Source of the DNA: Phaeodactylibacter sp.
Lineage (GTDB): Bacteria; Bacteroidota; Bacteroidia; Chitinophagales; Saprospiraceae
NCBI RefSeq assembly: GCF_022763345.1
Contig: NZ_JALEGS010000085.1
Coordinates: 1 to 64,000 of the forward strand
DNA length: 64,000 bases
Reading direction: 5' to 3'
Below, in pieces: positions 33,808 through 44,020 of this stretch; the stretch's first letter is position 1; each line of letters begins with the position of its first letter. The notes beneath the pieces were generated by a model. That model saw only the letters and a list, made by a program, of their open reading frames with translations. It made no database searches and was not told the origin of the DNA. Position numbers and translations under genes: made by a program.

Positions 33808-36357
33808 ATGCAGCGATTACTCTACCTTTCTATCATACTTTTTATTGCCTGTTCCGCCAATGCTCAGCAGCTGGTACCCATCGGTGGCAACGCGCTACTG
33901 GAGCACTACCGGGCACAGGAAGGCCTTCAATTGCCAAAAGGCTACGACCGGGCAAACAGTCCACTTCGTAGCCGGAACTGTCAGCTCGAAGAGACCGATG
34001 TCACCTACATCGACGCCAGTGAGACCGTAGAGCTGTCCGTGGATATTGACACCTTTGGCCTGGGGCAGGTGGCCGGTGCGTTTGAATGCATTGAGTGCGA
34101 AGGCAATCCCATTGGCGATGCTGAGCTACAGGTGGAAGATGGGCAGGCAACCCTGGTCATTACCGGAGCTGATGACCTGCTTGGGGCAGAATACCTCTTT
34201 ATTGTCGAATTTTGTAACCCGAACGGCTGTGCCAGCACCTCCTTTGATGTGGTGGGGCGGCGGGTGGCACAGGAATACGATATAGCGCCTATCACCCTTC
34301 AGTCAGAAGAATCCATCGCTCTTGATGTGCAGGCTTCACAGCTGCCGGGCCCGCTGGCCTGCAATAAGATTACGGATGTCCCCGATGATTACGAGGGGCG
34401 CGATAAGCTGGTCTACTTTAACAACTACAGTGCACCGGACAGCAGCTTTGTCTATGTAGCCAGCCGCTATGCCGGAGAAGATAAAATCGACATCACCGTT
34501 TGTGACTCCTTTACCGTTTGCGATGTCTACCACTTCACCTTCCGTATTCAGCACGATACGCTGAAGCTGGGCGGCAGTGCAGGGCAGGAAGCCTTTCTGG
34601 ATGACTTTGCCTACGATGCCATCGTACCTCCCACGGAGTTATGGCTGGATGAAGATGTATACATCAACCGTACGTTCGCTACGGATCAGCCCAGCCTTGG
34701 AGTAGCCACTTTTGATGGGTTGGACCGCAACGGCCGGCCCTACAGCTCAGAAGGGGTAAACGACCGCCTTACCTCCACTTATTTAGACCTGACACAGCTC
34801 AGCGGGAATGTCTACCTCACTTTCTGGCTGCAGCCAAAAGGCTTGGGGCAGTCTCCTGAAGAGGATGACTACATGGTGCTTGAGTTCAAGCAGCAAGGTG
34901 GCGACTGGGAGGTGATCCATGAGTTTTTCCCGGAGGAGATGAACCTGGATACCGTACCTGCCGGGTTTTTCTTCCCCTTTGAAGTACCGAATAATTTTAA
35001 GCATAGCGCTTTTCAGTTCCGCTTTTCTGCCTACAATAGCGGGAATGGGATTGATGACATCTGGAACCTCGACTACGTTTGGCTGAGCAATGAATTCGTG
35101 ACTTTCCAGTCTAATATCACTGATGTGGCCCTCACCCGGGTGCCCGCTGCCTTCACCATTCCTTATACGAGCATGCCCTGGAGGCACTTTGATGGCCGTG
35201 CAGCTGACTTCCTGCCGGAAAGCTATAATACTTTCCTGTTCAATCTGGACAATGATCAGGCGCTCAACGCAGGTGCCGGCGTACTGCGGATTGCCGAAGC
35301 AAACACCGGCATTCAGGTTCTGCAGTCCAACTTGCTGGATGCCTGTTGCCGTACGGTTTTTGCTAACGAGAGCATTGGATATGCACAAGAGTTTGAAGGG
35401 CTGGGCAATGCTATTGATGCCCTTGGGAATGCGGTCTTTGATGCCGAGCCCCGCCTGGAGTTTGAGGTGGAGTACAACCTCACGGATGTGACCAATGAGC
35501 AGGACGGGCAGGGGTACGAAGCTGTGGCGAACAATAACCGCGCGGTGAGGACCACTGTTTTTGATAACTACTTTGCCTACGACGACGGCACGGCAGAAAA
35601 CGGGGTAGTGGTGCAGGAAGGTGATCAGGTCGCCGTAAAGTATACGACAACGGTCGATGACTCTTTGCAAGCGGTTCAGTTCAATTTCCCACGCATCATC
35701 AGCAATGTATCCGGACAGGAATTCCATCTGCAGGTTTGGGTGGGCGAGCTTGATGATGAGCCGGAAATCCGGATGACCTTTGAGCGGCCGTTCTATCCCT
35801 CTTCTTACTACGATAGCCTGCAGGCGTTCACTACCTATCCCCTGTTTGGGGATAACGGGCCGACGGCGGTGTTTATCCCGGCTGGTGATTTCTATATCGG
35901 CTGGGAGCAGGTATCGCCCTGCGACTACCTCGATTGCATACCGGTAGGCTTTGACCGCAACTCGCCCGCTGGCGGCTCTGCCTTGTTTTTCAATAACGAC
36001 GATGAAGGTTGGCAGCCTTTCCCGGAGGGCTTCCTGTCGGGGTCTTTAATGCTGCGCCCGGTTATGGGCAATGAACGGCCACTGAGCTCTGGCACCTCTT
36101 CTGCGGAAGCGCTGGACCTCGATCTTCGTCTGTACCCTAATCCAGCTCAGGAGCGCGCCTACATACGCATAGAAGGCGTACGCTGGCCAGAAGACTACCG
36201 TATGCAGCTCGTGAACCCGTTGGGGCAGGTTGTATTGGATCAAATGCTGGTCAGAGAGCTCGGGCTGAACGAATTCCGGCCTGGAATGTATATAGTAAAG
36301 GTCTATGACCCAGCGACGAACCGGTCCCTGCACCGCAAGCTCGTCATCACTGAATAA
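33808..36357 (+). CDS. T9SS type A sorting-domain protein, beta-sandwich surface protein
   Basis: This 849-residue protein has a signal peptide (LLYLSIILFIACSANAQ). The body is acidic and beta-rich, with no catalytic motif I recognise; RTFATDQPSLGVATFDGLD and YAYDDGTAEN-like blocks (FAYDDGTAENG near 590) recur in large Bacteroidota surface proteins. The final 80 residues (LRLYPNPAQERAYI) are a T9SS type A sorting domain, so it should be exported across the outer membrane and attached to the surface. The promoter is at 33700-33731. The rhodanese gene follows after 11 nt and is probably co-transcribed. Confidence 0.8.
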   Translation: MQRLLYLSIILFIACSANAQQLVPIGGNALLEHYRAQEGLQLPKGYDRANSPLRSRNCQLEETDVTYIDASETVELSVDIDTFGLGQVAGAFECIECEGNPIGDAELQVEDGQATLVITGADDLLGAEYLFIVEFCNPNGCASTSFDVVGRRVAQEYDIAPITLQSEESIALDVQASQLPGPLACNKITDVPDDYEGRDKLVYFNNYSAPDSSFVYVASRYAGEDKIDITVCDSFTVCDVYHFTFRIQHDTLKLGGSAGQEAFLDDFAYDAIVPPTELWLDEDVYINRTFATDQPSLGVATFDGLDRNGRPYSSEGVNDRLTSTYLDLTQLSGNVYLTFWLQPKGLGQSPEEDDYMVLEFKQQGGDWEVIHEFFPEEMNLDTVPAGFFFPFEVPNNFKHSAFQFRFSAYNSGNGIDDIWNLDYVWLSNEFVTFQSNITDVALTRVPAAFTIPYTSMPWRHFDGRAADFLPESYNTFLFNLDNDQALNAGAGVLRIAEANTGIQVLQSNLLDACCRTVFANESIGYAQEFEGLGNAIDALGNAVFDAEPRLEFEVEYNLTDVTNEQDGQGYEAVANNNRAVRTTVFDNYFAYDDGTAENGVVVQEGDQVAVKYTTTVDDSLQAVQFNFPRIISNVSGQEFHLQVWVGELDDEPEIRMTFERPFYPSSYYDSLQAFTTYPLFGDNGPTAVFIPAGDFYIGWEQVSPCDYLDCIPVGFDRNSPAGGSALFFNNDDEGWQPFPEGFLSGSLMLRPVMGNERPLSSGTSSAEALDLDLRLYPNPAQERAYIRIEGVRWPEDYRMQLVNPLGQVVLDQMLVRELGLNEFRPGMYIVKVYDPATNRSLHRKLVITE

Positions 36358-36368
36358 CTAAAACAAAA

Positions 36369-36683
36369 ATGGCAGAAGATATCCGCGTTCAGGAACTCAA
36401 GTCCAAAATGGACGGTAACGAAGATTTTGTACTGCTCGATGTACGGGAGCCCAATGAGCGGGCAGCCTTTAATATCGGCGGTGAATTTATTCCATTAGGC
36501 AGCCTGATGGGCCGTATGGGCGAGTTGGAACAGCATAAGGAAGACGAGGTCATCGTCTACTGCCGCTCTGGCAACCGCTCCGGGCTCGCAAAGGAATTCA
36601 TGGAGCGGGCTGGCTTTAAGAATGTCCGCAACCTGCTCGGCGGTATGATGAGCTGGGCCGAAAACTACGGCACGGGCAAGTAG
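36369..36683 (+). CDS. Single-domain rhodanese
   Basis: This 104-residue protein is one rhodanese domain. The active-site loop is VYCRSGNRSG, with the persulfide Cys near residue 62, and LLDVREPNE near residue 20 is the family CH2A-like motif. It can carry sulfane sulfur to acceptors such as cyanide or thiols. There is no signal peptide. It lies 11 nt behind the T9SS gene and converges on lon with a 19-nt gap. Confidence 0.9.
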   Translation: MAEDIRVQELKSKMDGNEDFVLLDVREPNERAAFNIGGEFIPLGSLMGRMGELEQHKEDEVIVYCRSGNRSGLAKEFMERAGFKNVRNLLGGMMSWAENYGTGK

Positions 36684-36702
36684 CAGGTCAGTTGCGGCGG
36701 TG

Positions 36703-39111
36703 CTACCGGATGCCGAGCGTTATTTTCAGGACTTTCTCCATACGGCTGACGTAGTGAAATTCAATCCCCTTGATGTAATCCGGGTTGATTTCCGCGACGT
36801 GCTTTTCATTTTCCTGACAAAGGATGATTTCCTTCATGCCCGCCCGTTTGGCCGCCAGTATCTTTTCCTTGATGCCACCCACCGGCAGGACTTTGCCCCG
36901 CAGGGTGATCTCTCCGGTCATGGCGACATAAGTCTTAGCTCGCTTGCCGGTAAAGGCAGACGTCAGTGCCGTGAGCATGGTAATGCCCGCTGAGGGGCCA
37001 TCTTTAGGTATAGCGCCTTCCGGTACATGCAGGTGAATATCTTTCTCTTCGAATATTTTGGGGTCGATGCCCAGGGTTTCACTGTTCGCCTTGATAAAGC
37101 TCAATGCGGTAGATGCGGATTCCTTCATGACATCGCCGAGGTTGCCGGTTAAGGTGAGTTTGCCTTTGCCCGGGCTGAGAATGGCTTCTACGAAAAGGAT
37201 GTCGCCTCCGGATTGCGTCCAGGCCAGGCCTACCGTTACGCCGGGCACTTCGGGCGTAGCGTAGCGGTCTTTATCGAAGCGGGACGGGCCCAGCATGCCA
37301 TTCAGGTGCTCCGGCTTGACACTCACTTCGTATTCCTCCTCCATAGCTACCTTCCGGGCCACGTTGCGCATGACGCCGGCAATTTGGCGGTTGAGCGACC
37401 GTACGCCGGATTCACGGGTGTAGGTTTCGATGATGGCTTCCAGCGTACGCTTGCCCAGTTTGACCTGATTCGCCTTCAAGCCATGCTCCTTGCGTTGCTC
37501 AGGGATGAGGTGGCGCTTGGCAATTTCTATTTTTTCTTCTGTAGAGTAGCCGCTGACCTGAATGATTTCCATACGGTCCAGTAAGGCCGGCTGAATGGTG
37601 TTCAGGGAATTGGCTGTAGCGATGAACATGACTTTGCTCAGGTCGTACTCCAGTTCGAGGTAATTGTCGTAAAAAGTCCCGTTTTGCTCGGGGTCCAGCA
37701 CTTCCAGGAGGGCAGAGGAGGGATCGCCGCGGAAGTCCTTTCCCACTTTATCAATTTCATCCAGAATAAAGACCGGATTGGACGAACCTGCCCGCTTCAG
37801 CGATTGTACGATACGCCCCGGCATCGCCCCGATGTAGGTCTTGCGGTGGCCGCGGATTTCCGATTCATCGTGCAGCCCGCCCAGCGACATGCGCACAAAC
37901 TTGCGCTGAATAGCCCGGGCAATCGACCGGCCCAGTGAGGTCTTGCCCACACCGGGAGGGCCCACCAGGCAAAGAATAGGCGCCTTCATGTCACCCTTGA
38001 GCTTGAGTACGGCAAGGTGTTCGAGAATGCGGTCCTTGACTTTTTCCAGCCCGAAGTGGTCCTCATCCAAGACTTTTTTGACCTTCTTCAGGTCGAAGTT
38101 ATCCTGTGTGAATTCTTCCCAGGGCAGGTCGAGGAGCAGCTCCAGGTACGTGAGTTGTATGGAAAATTCTGCTACCTGCGGGTTCATACGGCGCAGGCGA
38201 TTGATTTCCTTGTCAAAGGTTTTGGCAACGGCTTCGGGCCAGTCTTTGTCCTTAGCCCGCTTGGCCATATTGTTGATCTCCTCTTCCTGCGGGTTTTGCC
38301 CCAGCTCCTCCTGAATGGTCTTCAGTTGCTGATTGAGGAAGTAGTCGCGCTGCTGTTTTTCGATATCTACACGGACCTTATTCTCAATTTGGTCCTTGAG
38401 TTCCAGCAGTTGGAGTTCGCTGTTCAGTTGCTTCAGCAACGCCTGCCCCTTCTCCTGAAGGTTGTCTTCCCGGAGCAATTCCTGCTTGATGCCTACCTTA
38501 GCGCTTAGGTTGGAAGCAATAAAATTGAGGAGAAAAGAGTGGTTTTGAATGTTCTTCAGCATCACATTCGCCTCGGAAGGAATATTGGGCGAAAGCTCTA
38601 TGATCTGTTGCGCCCGTTCCAAAACGGAAGAAATCAATGCTTCAAACTCCATTGGATCGGTCACGGGCTCGTACTCGAGGGTACGGACATTAGCCAGCAT
38701 GTAGGGCTCATCGGTAATGAGGTCTTCGAGCTCAAAGCGCCTCCGGCCCTGCAAGATGGCTGTAGTGGTGCCATCGGGCATGCGCAGCAGTTTCAAGATG
38801 CGGGCGATCGTGCCCACCCGGAAAAGGTCCTCAACACCCGGCTCCTCCACTTCGCTGTCCCGCTGAGAAAGTACGGCTACCAAGCGGTCGTTATTATGGG
38901 CCTGATTGATGGCCTTGATCGACTTGTCACGGCCTACTGTGATTGGAATGACAATGCCCGGAAACAAAACGGTATTCTTCAGGGCCAGGAGGGGCAGGGT
39001 TTCCGGAAATTGCTCGTTGGGGTTTTCGCCCTCCTCTTCCTCTATGGACAATAGAGGGAGAAAGTCGCCGTCATCATCTAATCGCTGCTGCATATAATAG
39101 TCGTCAAACAT
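36703..39111 (-). CDS. lon: ATP-dependent protease Lon
   Basis: The start at 39111 (MFDDYYMQQRL) gives 802 residues, normal for LonA; the frame extends 35 codons upstream but with non-conserved sequence. Domains in order: the N-terminal substrate domain (LPLLALKNTVLFPG), the AAA+ module with Walker A GPPGVGKTSLGRS and Walker B FILDEIDKVG, and the C-terminal protease with the Ser-Lys dyad in PKDGPSAGITM and GGIKEKILAAKRAG. It degrades damaged and regulatory proteins in the cytoplasm. Topoisomerase IV subunit B lies 206 nt upstream on the same strand. Confidence 0.96.
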   Translation of the reverse strand: MFDDYYMQQRLDDDGDFLPLLSIEEEEGENPNEQFPETLPLLALKNTVLFPGIVIPITVGRDKSIKAINQAHNNDRLVAVLSQRDSEVEEPGVEDLFRVGTIARILKLLRMPDGTTTAILQGRRRFELEDLITDEPYMLANVRTLEYEPVTDPMEFEALISSVLERAQQIIELSPNIPSEANVMLKNIQNHSFLLNFIASNLSAKVGIKQELLREDNLQEKGQALLKQLNSELQLLELKDQIENKVRVDIEKQQRDYFLNQQLKTIQEELGQNPQEEEINNMAKRAKDKDWPEAVAKTFDKEINRLRRMNPQVAEFSIQLTYLELLLDLPWEEFTQDNFDLKKVKKVLDEDHFGLEKVKDRILEHLAVLKLKGDMKAPILCLVGPPGVGKTSLGRSIARAIQRKFVRMSLGGLHDESEIRGHRKTYIGAMPGRIVQSLKRAGSSNPVFILDEIDKVGKDFRGDPSSALLEVLDPEQNGTFYDNYLELEYDLSKVMFIATANSLNTIQPALLDRMEIIQVSGYSTEEKIEIAKRHLIPEQRKEHGLKANQVKLGKRTLEAIIETYTRESGVRSLNRQIAGVMRNVARKVAMEEEYEVSVKPEHLNGMLGPSRFDKDRYATPEVPGVTVGLAWTQSGGDILFVEAILSPGKGKLTLTGNLGDVMKESASTALSFIKANSETLGIDPKIFEEKDIHLHVPEGAIPKDGPSAGITMLTALTSAFTGKRAKTYVAMTGEITLRGKVLPVGGIKEKILAAKRAGMKEIILCQENEKHVAEINPDYIKGIEFHYVSRMEKVLKITLGIR

Positions 39112-39317
39112 GCTTGTATGTTTACAGCCGGAGCTGTTGTATTTTTTAATCGGGCGGTGCTTGTTTACACCAGCGTGCTGCCAGGGCGCATGCCAATAAG
39201 GCAGCGAAAGGGCCAAGCCGCACCGTGCTCCCTATGCACCAACATTCGTGCCACTATTCAAGGAACCGACAAACTGACGCGCCCGGTGCTGAATTGCCAA
39301 TTCGGCAGTTCTTATTC

Positions 39318-41228
39318 CTACTCTGCTGCCACTGCTTCTTCCTCCAGTTCGGCTTCGGCTTCTTCCAGGGCTTCCTCTGCATCATCTTTTTCTACCCGCA
39401 GGTTGTCAATGATGAATTCCTGACGGGAAGGGGTGTTTTTGCCCATGTAATATTGCAGCACATCGTCAATATTGGTGTCCTCATTCAGGATCACAGGCTC
39501 CAGGCGGATGCCATCGCCAATAAAGTCCTTGAATTCGCCCGGAGAAATCTCGCCCAGCCCCTTAAACCGGGTCACTTCCGGCGCGCCCCGCAGCTGCTTG
39601 ATGGCTTCTTGCTTTTCCTCCTCGCTGTAGCAGTAGAAAGTCTTCTGCTTGTCCCGCACCCGGAACAGAGGCGTATCGAGGATGTAAAGATGCCCGTTGC
39701 GCACGAGCTCCGGGAAAAACTGAAGGAAGAACGTAAGCAGCAGCAGTCGGATGTGCATACCGTCTACGTCGGCATCCGTAGCAATGACCACGCGGTTGTA
39801 GCGCAGTTCGTCCAGACCGTCTTCGATATTCAGGGCATGCTGCAGGAGGTTGAACTCCTCGTTTTCGTACACCACTTTTTTGGTCAGGCCATAGCAGTTG
39901 AGGGGTTTACCGCGGAGGCTGAAGACGGCCTGCGTCTGTACGTCCCGGGCTTTGGTAATGGAACCGCTCGCCGAGTCCCCCTCTGTGATGAAGATGGTGG
40001 TGGCTTTGCGCAGTTCCTCTTCCGTTTTGCGGTTGCTGTCGGTAAAGTGGAGGCGGCAGTCGCGCAGCTTTTTGTTGTGCAGATTAGCTTTCTTCGCGCG
40101 CTGGTTGGCCAGTTTTTTGATGCCGGCGATTTCTTTGCGCTCCCGCTCGGACTGCTTAATGCGCTTCTCCAGCGCCTTGACGGTATCCGGATGGCGGTGC
40201 AGGTAGTTGTCGAGCTTTTCCTTGACAAAGTTGACCACAAACGTACGCACGGTTGGTCCTTCCGGCCCCATATCGCTTGAGCCCAGCTTGGTCTTGGTCT
40301 GCGACTCAAAAACCGGCTCTTCCACCCGGATGCTGACTGCGGCAATGACCGAGCTGAGAATATCCCGCCGGTCGTAGTTTTTATTGAAGTGCTCCTGAAT
40401 GGTTTTCACAATGGCCTCGCGCAGCGCATTAAGGTGCGTACCGCCCTGTGTCGTATTCTGCCCGTTTACGAAGGAATGGTACTGTTCTCCGTAGTGGTTG
40501 CCGTGGCTGAGGGCGATTTCAAGGTCGTCCCCCTTCATATGGATGATGGGGTAGCGCAGGTTTTCAGAAGCCGTTTTGCGTTCCAGCAGGTCGTACAGGC
40601 CTTTGCGGGAAACCAGGGTTTTGCCATTGAAATTGAGCTTGAGCCCGGCATTCAGGTAGGCATAGTTCCAAAGCTGATTCTCGACATAGTCGCTGCGGAA
40701 GCGGAATTTTTTGAAAATCGCTTTATCCGGGAAGAACTCAATCAGGGTGCCATTCGGCTCGCTGGATTTTTTCAGCTTATGGTCTTTGACCAGTTCGCCC
40801 CGCTCAAATTCCGCCACTTTGGCTTTGCCGTCCCGGATGGATGTCACCCGGAAGTTTTCCGAAAGGGCATTCACGGCTTTGGTACCCACCCCGTTCAGCC
40901 CTACCGACTTTTTGAACGCCTTGGAGTCGTACTTGCCGCCCGTATTGATTTTGGAGACACAGTCCACAACCTTGCCCAGCGGGATGCCCCGCCCGTAGTC
41001 GCGGATGGACACCAGGCCCTCTTCAATTTTAAGGTCGATGTCCCGTCCGTGGCCCATGACGTACTCATCAATAGAGTTGTCGATGACCTCCTTGAGCAGG
41101 ATGTAGATGCCGTCATCGGCCGCCGAGCCATCGCCCAGTTTACCGATGTACATGCCCGGGCGCATGCGGATGTGCTCTTTCCAGTCGAGCGAGCGGATAT
41201 TGTCTTCAGTATAGGTAACTTCTGCCAT
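39318..41228 (-). CDS. parE: DNA topoisomerase IV subunit B
   Basis: The start at 41228 (MAEVTYTEDNIRSLDWKEHI) gives 636 residues. The N-terminal GHKL ATPase has EVIDNSIDEYVMG, DYGRGIPLG and GLNGVGTKAVNALS. The TOPRIM domain has TEGDSASGSI and ATDADVDGMHIRLLLL. Length and the short C-terminus with an acidic tail (EEALEEAEAELEEE) fit Bacteroidota ParE rather than a long GyrB, but the two are closely related and no parC lies nearby to confirm. The enzyme decatenates chromosomes. Confidence 0.88.
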   Translation of the reverse strand: MAEVTYTEDNIRSLDWKEHIRMRPGMYIGKLGDGSAADDGIYILLKEVIDNSIDEYVMGHGRDIDLKIEEGLVSIRDYGRGIPLGKVVDCVSKINTGGKYDSKAFKKSVGLNGVGTKAVNALSENFRVTSIRDGKAKVAEFERGELVKDHKLKKSSEPNGTLIEFFPDKAIFKKFRFRSDYVENQLWNYAYLNAGLKLNFNGKTLVSRKGLYDLLERKTASENLRYPIIHMKGDDLEIALSHGNHYGEQYHSFVNGQNTTQGGTHLNALREAIVKTIQEHFNKNYDRRDILSSVIAAVSIRVEEPVFESQTKTKLGSSDMGPEGPTVRTFVVNFVKEKLDNYLHRHPDTVKALEKRIKQSERERKEIAGIKKLANQRAKKANLHNKKLRDCRLHFTDSNRKTEEELRKATTIFITEGDSASGSITKARDVQTQAVFSLRGKPLNCYGLTKKVVYENEEFNLLQHALNIEDGLDELRYNRVVIATDADVDGMHIRLLLLTFFLQFFPELVRNGHLYILDTPLFRVRDKQKTFYCYSEEEKQEAIKQLRGAPEVTRFKGLGEISPGEFKDFIGDGIRLEPVILNEDTNIDDVLQYYMGKNTPSRQEFIIDNLRVEKDDAEEALEEAEAELEEEAVAAE

Positions 41229-41428
41229 TGGATTAAAATGCTTGGGTGGTTTCGGGGTGAAATTGTGCAAAAAATCACAAAGTAAGGTCAGCAAAAAGCC
41301 GCTTTCCTTGTTAATGAAACGTACAAAAGTTATGCACATTTCATGAATTGAATACCGAGTTTAAATTTTTTGTGCTAAAATACAATTAATTTACAACGGA
41401 AACAACAAATTGTTGTCTTAAAAAAACG

Positions 41429-41950
41429 ATGAAGGCAGAACAGACCGATCAGCATCCGGCTATGCAGTGTATCCTGAGCGGGCTTCGGCGGGAGCACCGG
41501 CTCAAGGTGGGCTGTGCCGTGGCCTTGCTGTTGCTGGGGCTGGTCTTCATCTACGCTTTCTTTACCAAGAGCATTATCCTGTCGGTATTCGGGCTGATTT
41601 GTGCTGTGCTCGGCTTGCGCTTCTGCTTTCACCTGATCAGCAACTGGAATGTCGCCAACAGCCGCCTGATGATCCTCCTGCACTTCCACCCCAAAGAGAT
41701 CGTGTGGGTCTACTCTGTGGTCACCGAGCAGCTGCCCTTCGGCTTTCAGCTCCTGCGCAACGGCACCCTCTACTTCAAGCTGCGCGATGGGGACGACATC
41801 TCCGTCAGCCTCTCCACCGATGACCTCAAAGCCGTCTCCAAATACCTTAATGGCCTGCTGCCCCACGCCACCTTCGGCTACACTAAAGACCGGGAGCAGT
41901 GGTTTATGGCCAGCCCGTTGATGTTGTTGCGGGAGGAGGGGGATAGATAG
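41429..41950 (+). CDS. Small membrane hypothetical protein
   Basis: This 173-residue protein has two adjacent transmembrane segments (VALLLLGLVFIYAFF and ILSVFGLICAVLGLRF, about residues 29-65) followed by a soluble C-terminal domain of about 100 residues. I do not recognise a family. The soluble part reads like a small alpha/beta domain (EIVWVYSVVTEQLPFGFQL, with LYFKLRDGDDISVSLS). It is divergent from parE across 200 nt. A decayed T9SS gene fragment follows. Confidence 0.6.
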   Translation: MKAEQTDQHPAMQCILSGLRREHRLKVGCAVALLLLGLVFIYAFFTKSIILSVFGLICAVLGLRFCFHLISNWNVANSRLMILLHFHPKEIVWVYSVVTEQLPFGFQLLRNGTLYFKLRDGDDISVSLSTDDLKAVSKYLNGLLPHATFGYTKDREQWFMASPLMLLREEGDR

Positions 41951-42069
41951 TTGGCGATGACATTGTGTTTGCCCGCTCAATTCCCTATCTTACCAATTAT
42001 TCACTAACCGCTAAAAAACGGACCTCATGTTTACACACACCTGGCTTCAAGCGCTTGCCGATTTATCTG

Positions 42070-42386
42070 ATGTTATCAGGGTGGAATCTCCGAACCTATA
42101 TGCAAACTATAAAACCGCCCATAGAACAGCCTAAAAGGGGGGAACAGGCGGCTGAATTCCGCATTTTCCCCAATCCGGCACAAGGCACTTACAAATTATG
42201 CTCCCTGCCGGACAGGAAGCAGGATGCTTACGAGTATACAACCTTCAGGGGCAGCGGCTTTTGGAGCATAGCCTTCAGGGGCGTTTATCTGAAGTGGATA
42301 TACCCCTCTCATCAGGTGTTTACTTGTTTGCGGTGCAGCCCGCGTCTAATGGGGCACCTTTCTGGCAGAAAATCATCATTCAATAA
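42070..42386 (+). pseudogene. Frameshifted remnant of a T9SS sorting domain
   Basis: One frame reads EFRIFPNPAQGTYKL, the start of a type A sorting domain, and ends its homology near 42196. The next frame takes over at 42198 with the rest of the domain: CLRVYNLQGQRLLEHS, then SGVYLFAVQPA and a terminal KIIIQ before the stop at 42386. A single-base shift near 42190-42200 joins the halves. There is no upstream body of a secreted protein, only about 60 residues without a signal peptide, so this is the tail of a deleted T9SS gene. A sequencing error could explain the shift but not the missing body. The intact T9SS gene starts about 60 nt downstream. Confidence 0.75.
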
Positions 42387-42448
42387 TCGACTCCTTTGTG
42401 TGCAGCGAAAAGCTTAAGTGAATCTGTAAAGCCACTTAGCGTTTCTCC

Positions 42449-44020
42449 ATGCCTTTCCTAAAAAACCATTTTGCTATGTATAGATATATCTGCATCTTAG
42501 GGTTTATTTGTACCTTCTTCATGTATTGCACAACAACAACAGGGCAACCCCTGAACCGGGTTGATGACTTTGGCTATATCCTCAACTTTTACAACGATGC
42601 TGTGGTAGGGCATGAAGGCGAAATACTGGGTTTTGGTACCGCCCAGGTAAATTTTGGAGAAGGGCCAGAGTTTGGGGTGTTGATTGGGAAGTACACGCCT
42701 GAAGGGGCGCTAACCGCGCACCAAGTTTTTACAGATACATCATACATTGATACAATACTTAATCAGCTTAAAGATGGTGAATTTTACGGTGGCCTTATTC
42801 CTACATCAGACGGTGGGTACCTGTTTAATGCCGTCACCAGCCGGTCTAATGCAATTGTGGTCAAACTTGATAGTGAGCTGGAGGAAACTTTCCGGTATGA
42901 ATACGAGGACAGCACCTCTAATTCCTCTTTTTCAGCCGTAGAGCCCATTGAGGTAGAAGGTGGCTATCTGCTGTACGGAACCGCTACAGGGCTGGACGGC
43001 TACGCAGAGCCTTTTGTACGGCGGATAAACTACGCCGGTGAAACAGAATGGATGCGCTACTATGGGGAAGAAGGTGTGGCTGAAATTTGTGGTGATGCGG
43101 CCACGGTCGGAGATTCCATGCTAATAATGGGCTGTAGACTATTTGACCAGTCCATAAATGTTTTTTACAAAATAAGAATAACCGATGGCGCCCCTCTTGG
43201 CTCATGGCTTTCAGAAACGGACCCGGAAATGGGCTGGATAAGAGAGTTGACAACCCTTCCCGAGGGTGGTATCATTACCTATGGCTTGCAGCCTCAATCC
43301 CAGAATGAAGACGGATCCTGGATCGTACAACCAGTGCTCTCCCGTCTCGATACGGCTTTTCTGCTGCAGTGGTCCACCTTGATTGGCTATCCGTACCGTG
43401 CAAACGGGGGCGTTAATACCCTGCACGACCTCAAGCCCGTTTCCGATGGCAATATCATCGGTTCCGGGCAGATAGTTACCGAAGTCAATGGGGAACAGGA
43501 GCTTACGGGCTGGCTGATCAAGTTCACACCGGAAGGGGATACGCTCTGGTCCCGCAATTACCTGCCGCCCTTTGAACAGGAGGGCAACTGGGCACTGCGG
43601 GGTGAGTTTGGCCGCTTTGGTGAACTGCCCAATGGGGATTTAGTCGTAGGAGGCTGGGCACAAGGCGATGGCACCCGCAGCTGCTGGCTCGTCCGCACCA
43701 ACTCAGAAGGCTGCATCGGGCAGGATTCCTGTGAGTACCTGGTGCATGCCGGTCAGCTTTTGCCGCCTCCGGCGCAGCCTGAGCTATCCATCTTCCCCAA
43801 TCCCGCCTCCCGCCACCTCACGGTCGCCTGGCCGGGGGCAGCGCCCACGGGCACCGGGCATTTCACGCTCTACAATATGCAGGGGCAGGCGGTATGGGCA
43901 GTGACAAAGCCATCTGCACCAGAAGTGCCACTACAGCTGCCGGAGTTGCCGCCGGGCGTGTATGCCCTGCGCGTGGAAATGGAGGGGCAGGCTTGGGTGG
44001 AACGGGTGGTGGTTCGGTGA
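42449..44020 (+). CDS. T9SS type A sorting-domain protein with propeller-like repeats
   Basis: This 523-residue protein has an N-terminal signal segment; the true start may be ATG 42476 (MYRYICILGF), since the first nine residues add nothing typical. The body carries repeated blade-like motifs such as PTSDGGYLF, LPEGGIITYG, VSDGNIIGSG and LPNGDLVVGGWA, as in beta-propeller proteins of Bacteroidota with unknown ligands. The last 80 residues (LSIFPNPASRHLTV) are a T9SS sorting domain. The decayed sorting-domain fragment immediately upstream suggests local duplication and loss of such genes. A bidirectional terminator is at 44197. Confidence 0.8.
   Translation: MPFLKNHFAMYRYICILGFICTFFMYCTTTTGQPLNRVDDFGYILNFYNDAVVGHEGEILGFGTAQVNFGEGPEFGVLIGKYTPEGALTAHQVFTDTSYIDTILNQLKDGEFYGGLIPTSDGGYLFNAVTSRSNAIVVKLDSELEETFRYEYEDSTSNSSFSAVEPIEVEGGYLLYGTATGLDGYAEPFVRRINYAGETEWMRYYGEEGVAEICGDAATVGDSMLIMGCRLFDQSINVFYKIRITDGAPLGSWLSETDPEMGWIRELTTLPEGGIITYGLQPQSQNEDGSWIVQPVLSRLDTAFLLQWSTLIGYPYRANGGVNTLHDLKPVSDGNIIGSGQIVTEVNGEQELTGWLIKFTPEGDTLWSRNYLPPFEQEGNWALRGEFGRFGELPNGDLVVGGWAQGDGTRSCWLVRTNSEGCIGQDSCEYLVHAGQLLPPPAQPELSIFPNPASRHLTVAWPGAAPTGTGHFTLYNMQGQAVWAVTKPSAPEVPLQLPELPPGVYALRVEMEGQAWVERVVVR

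Noticed and set aside
42190..42200. Programmed frameshift joining the two halves of the sorting domain.
   Set aside because: No proper slippery heptamer is visible, and no signal peptide or protein body lies upstream, so decay is more likely.
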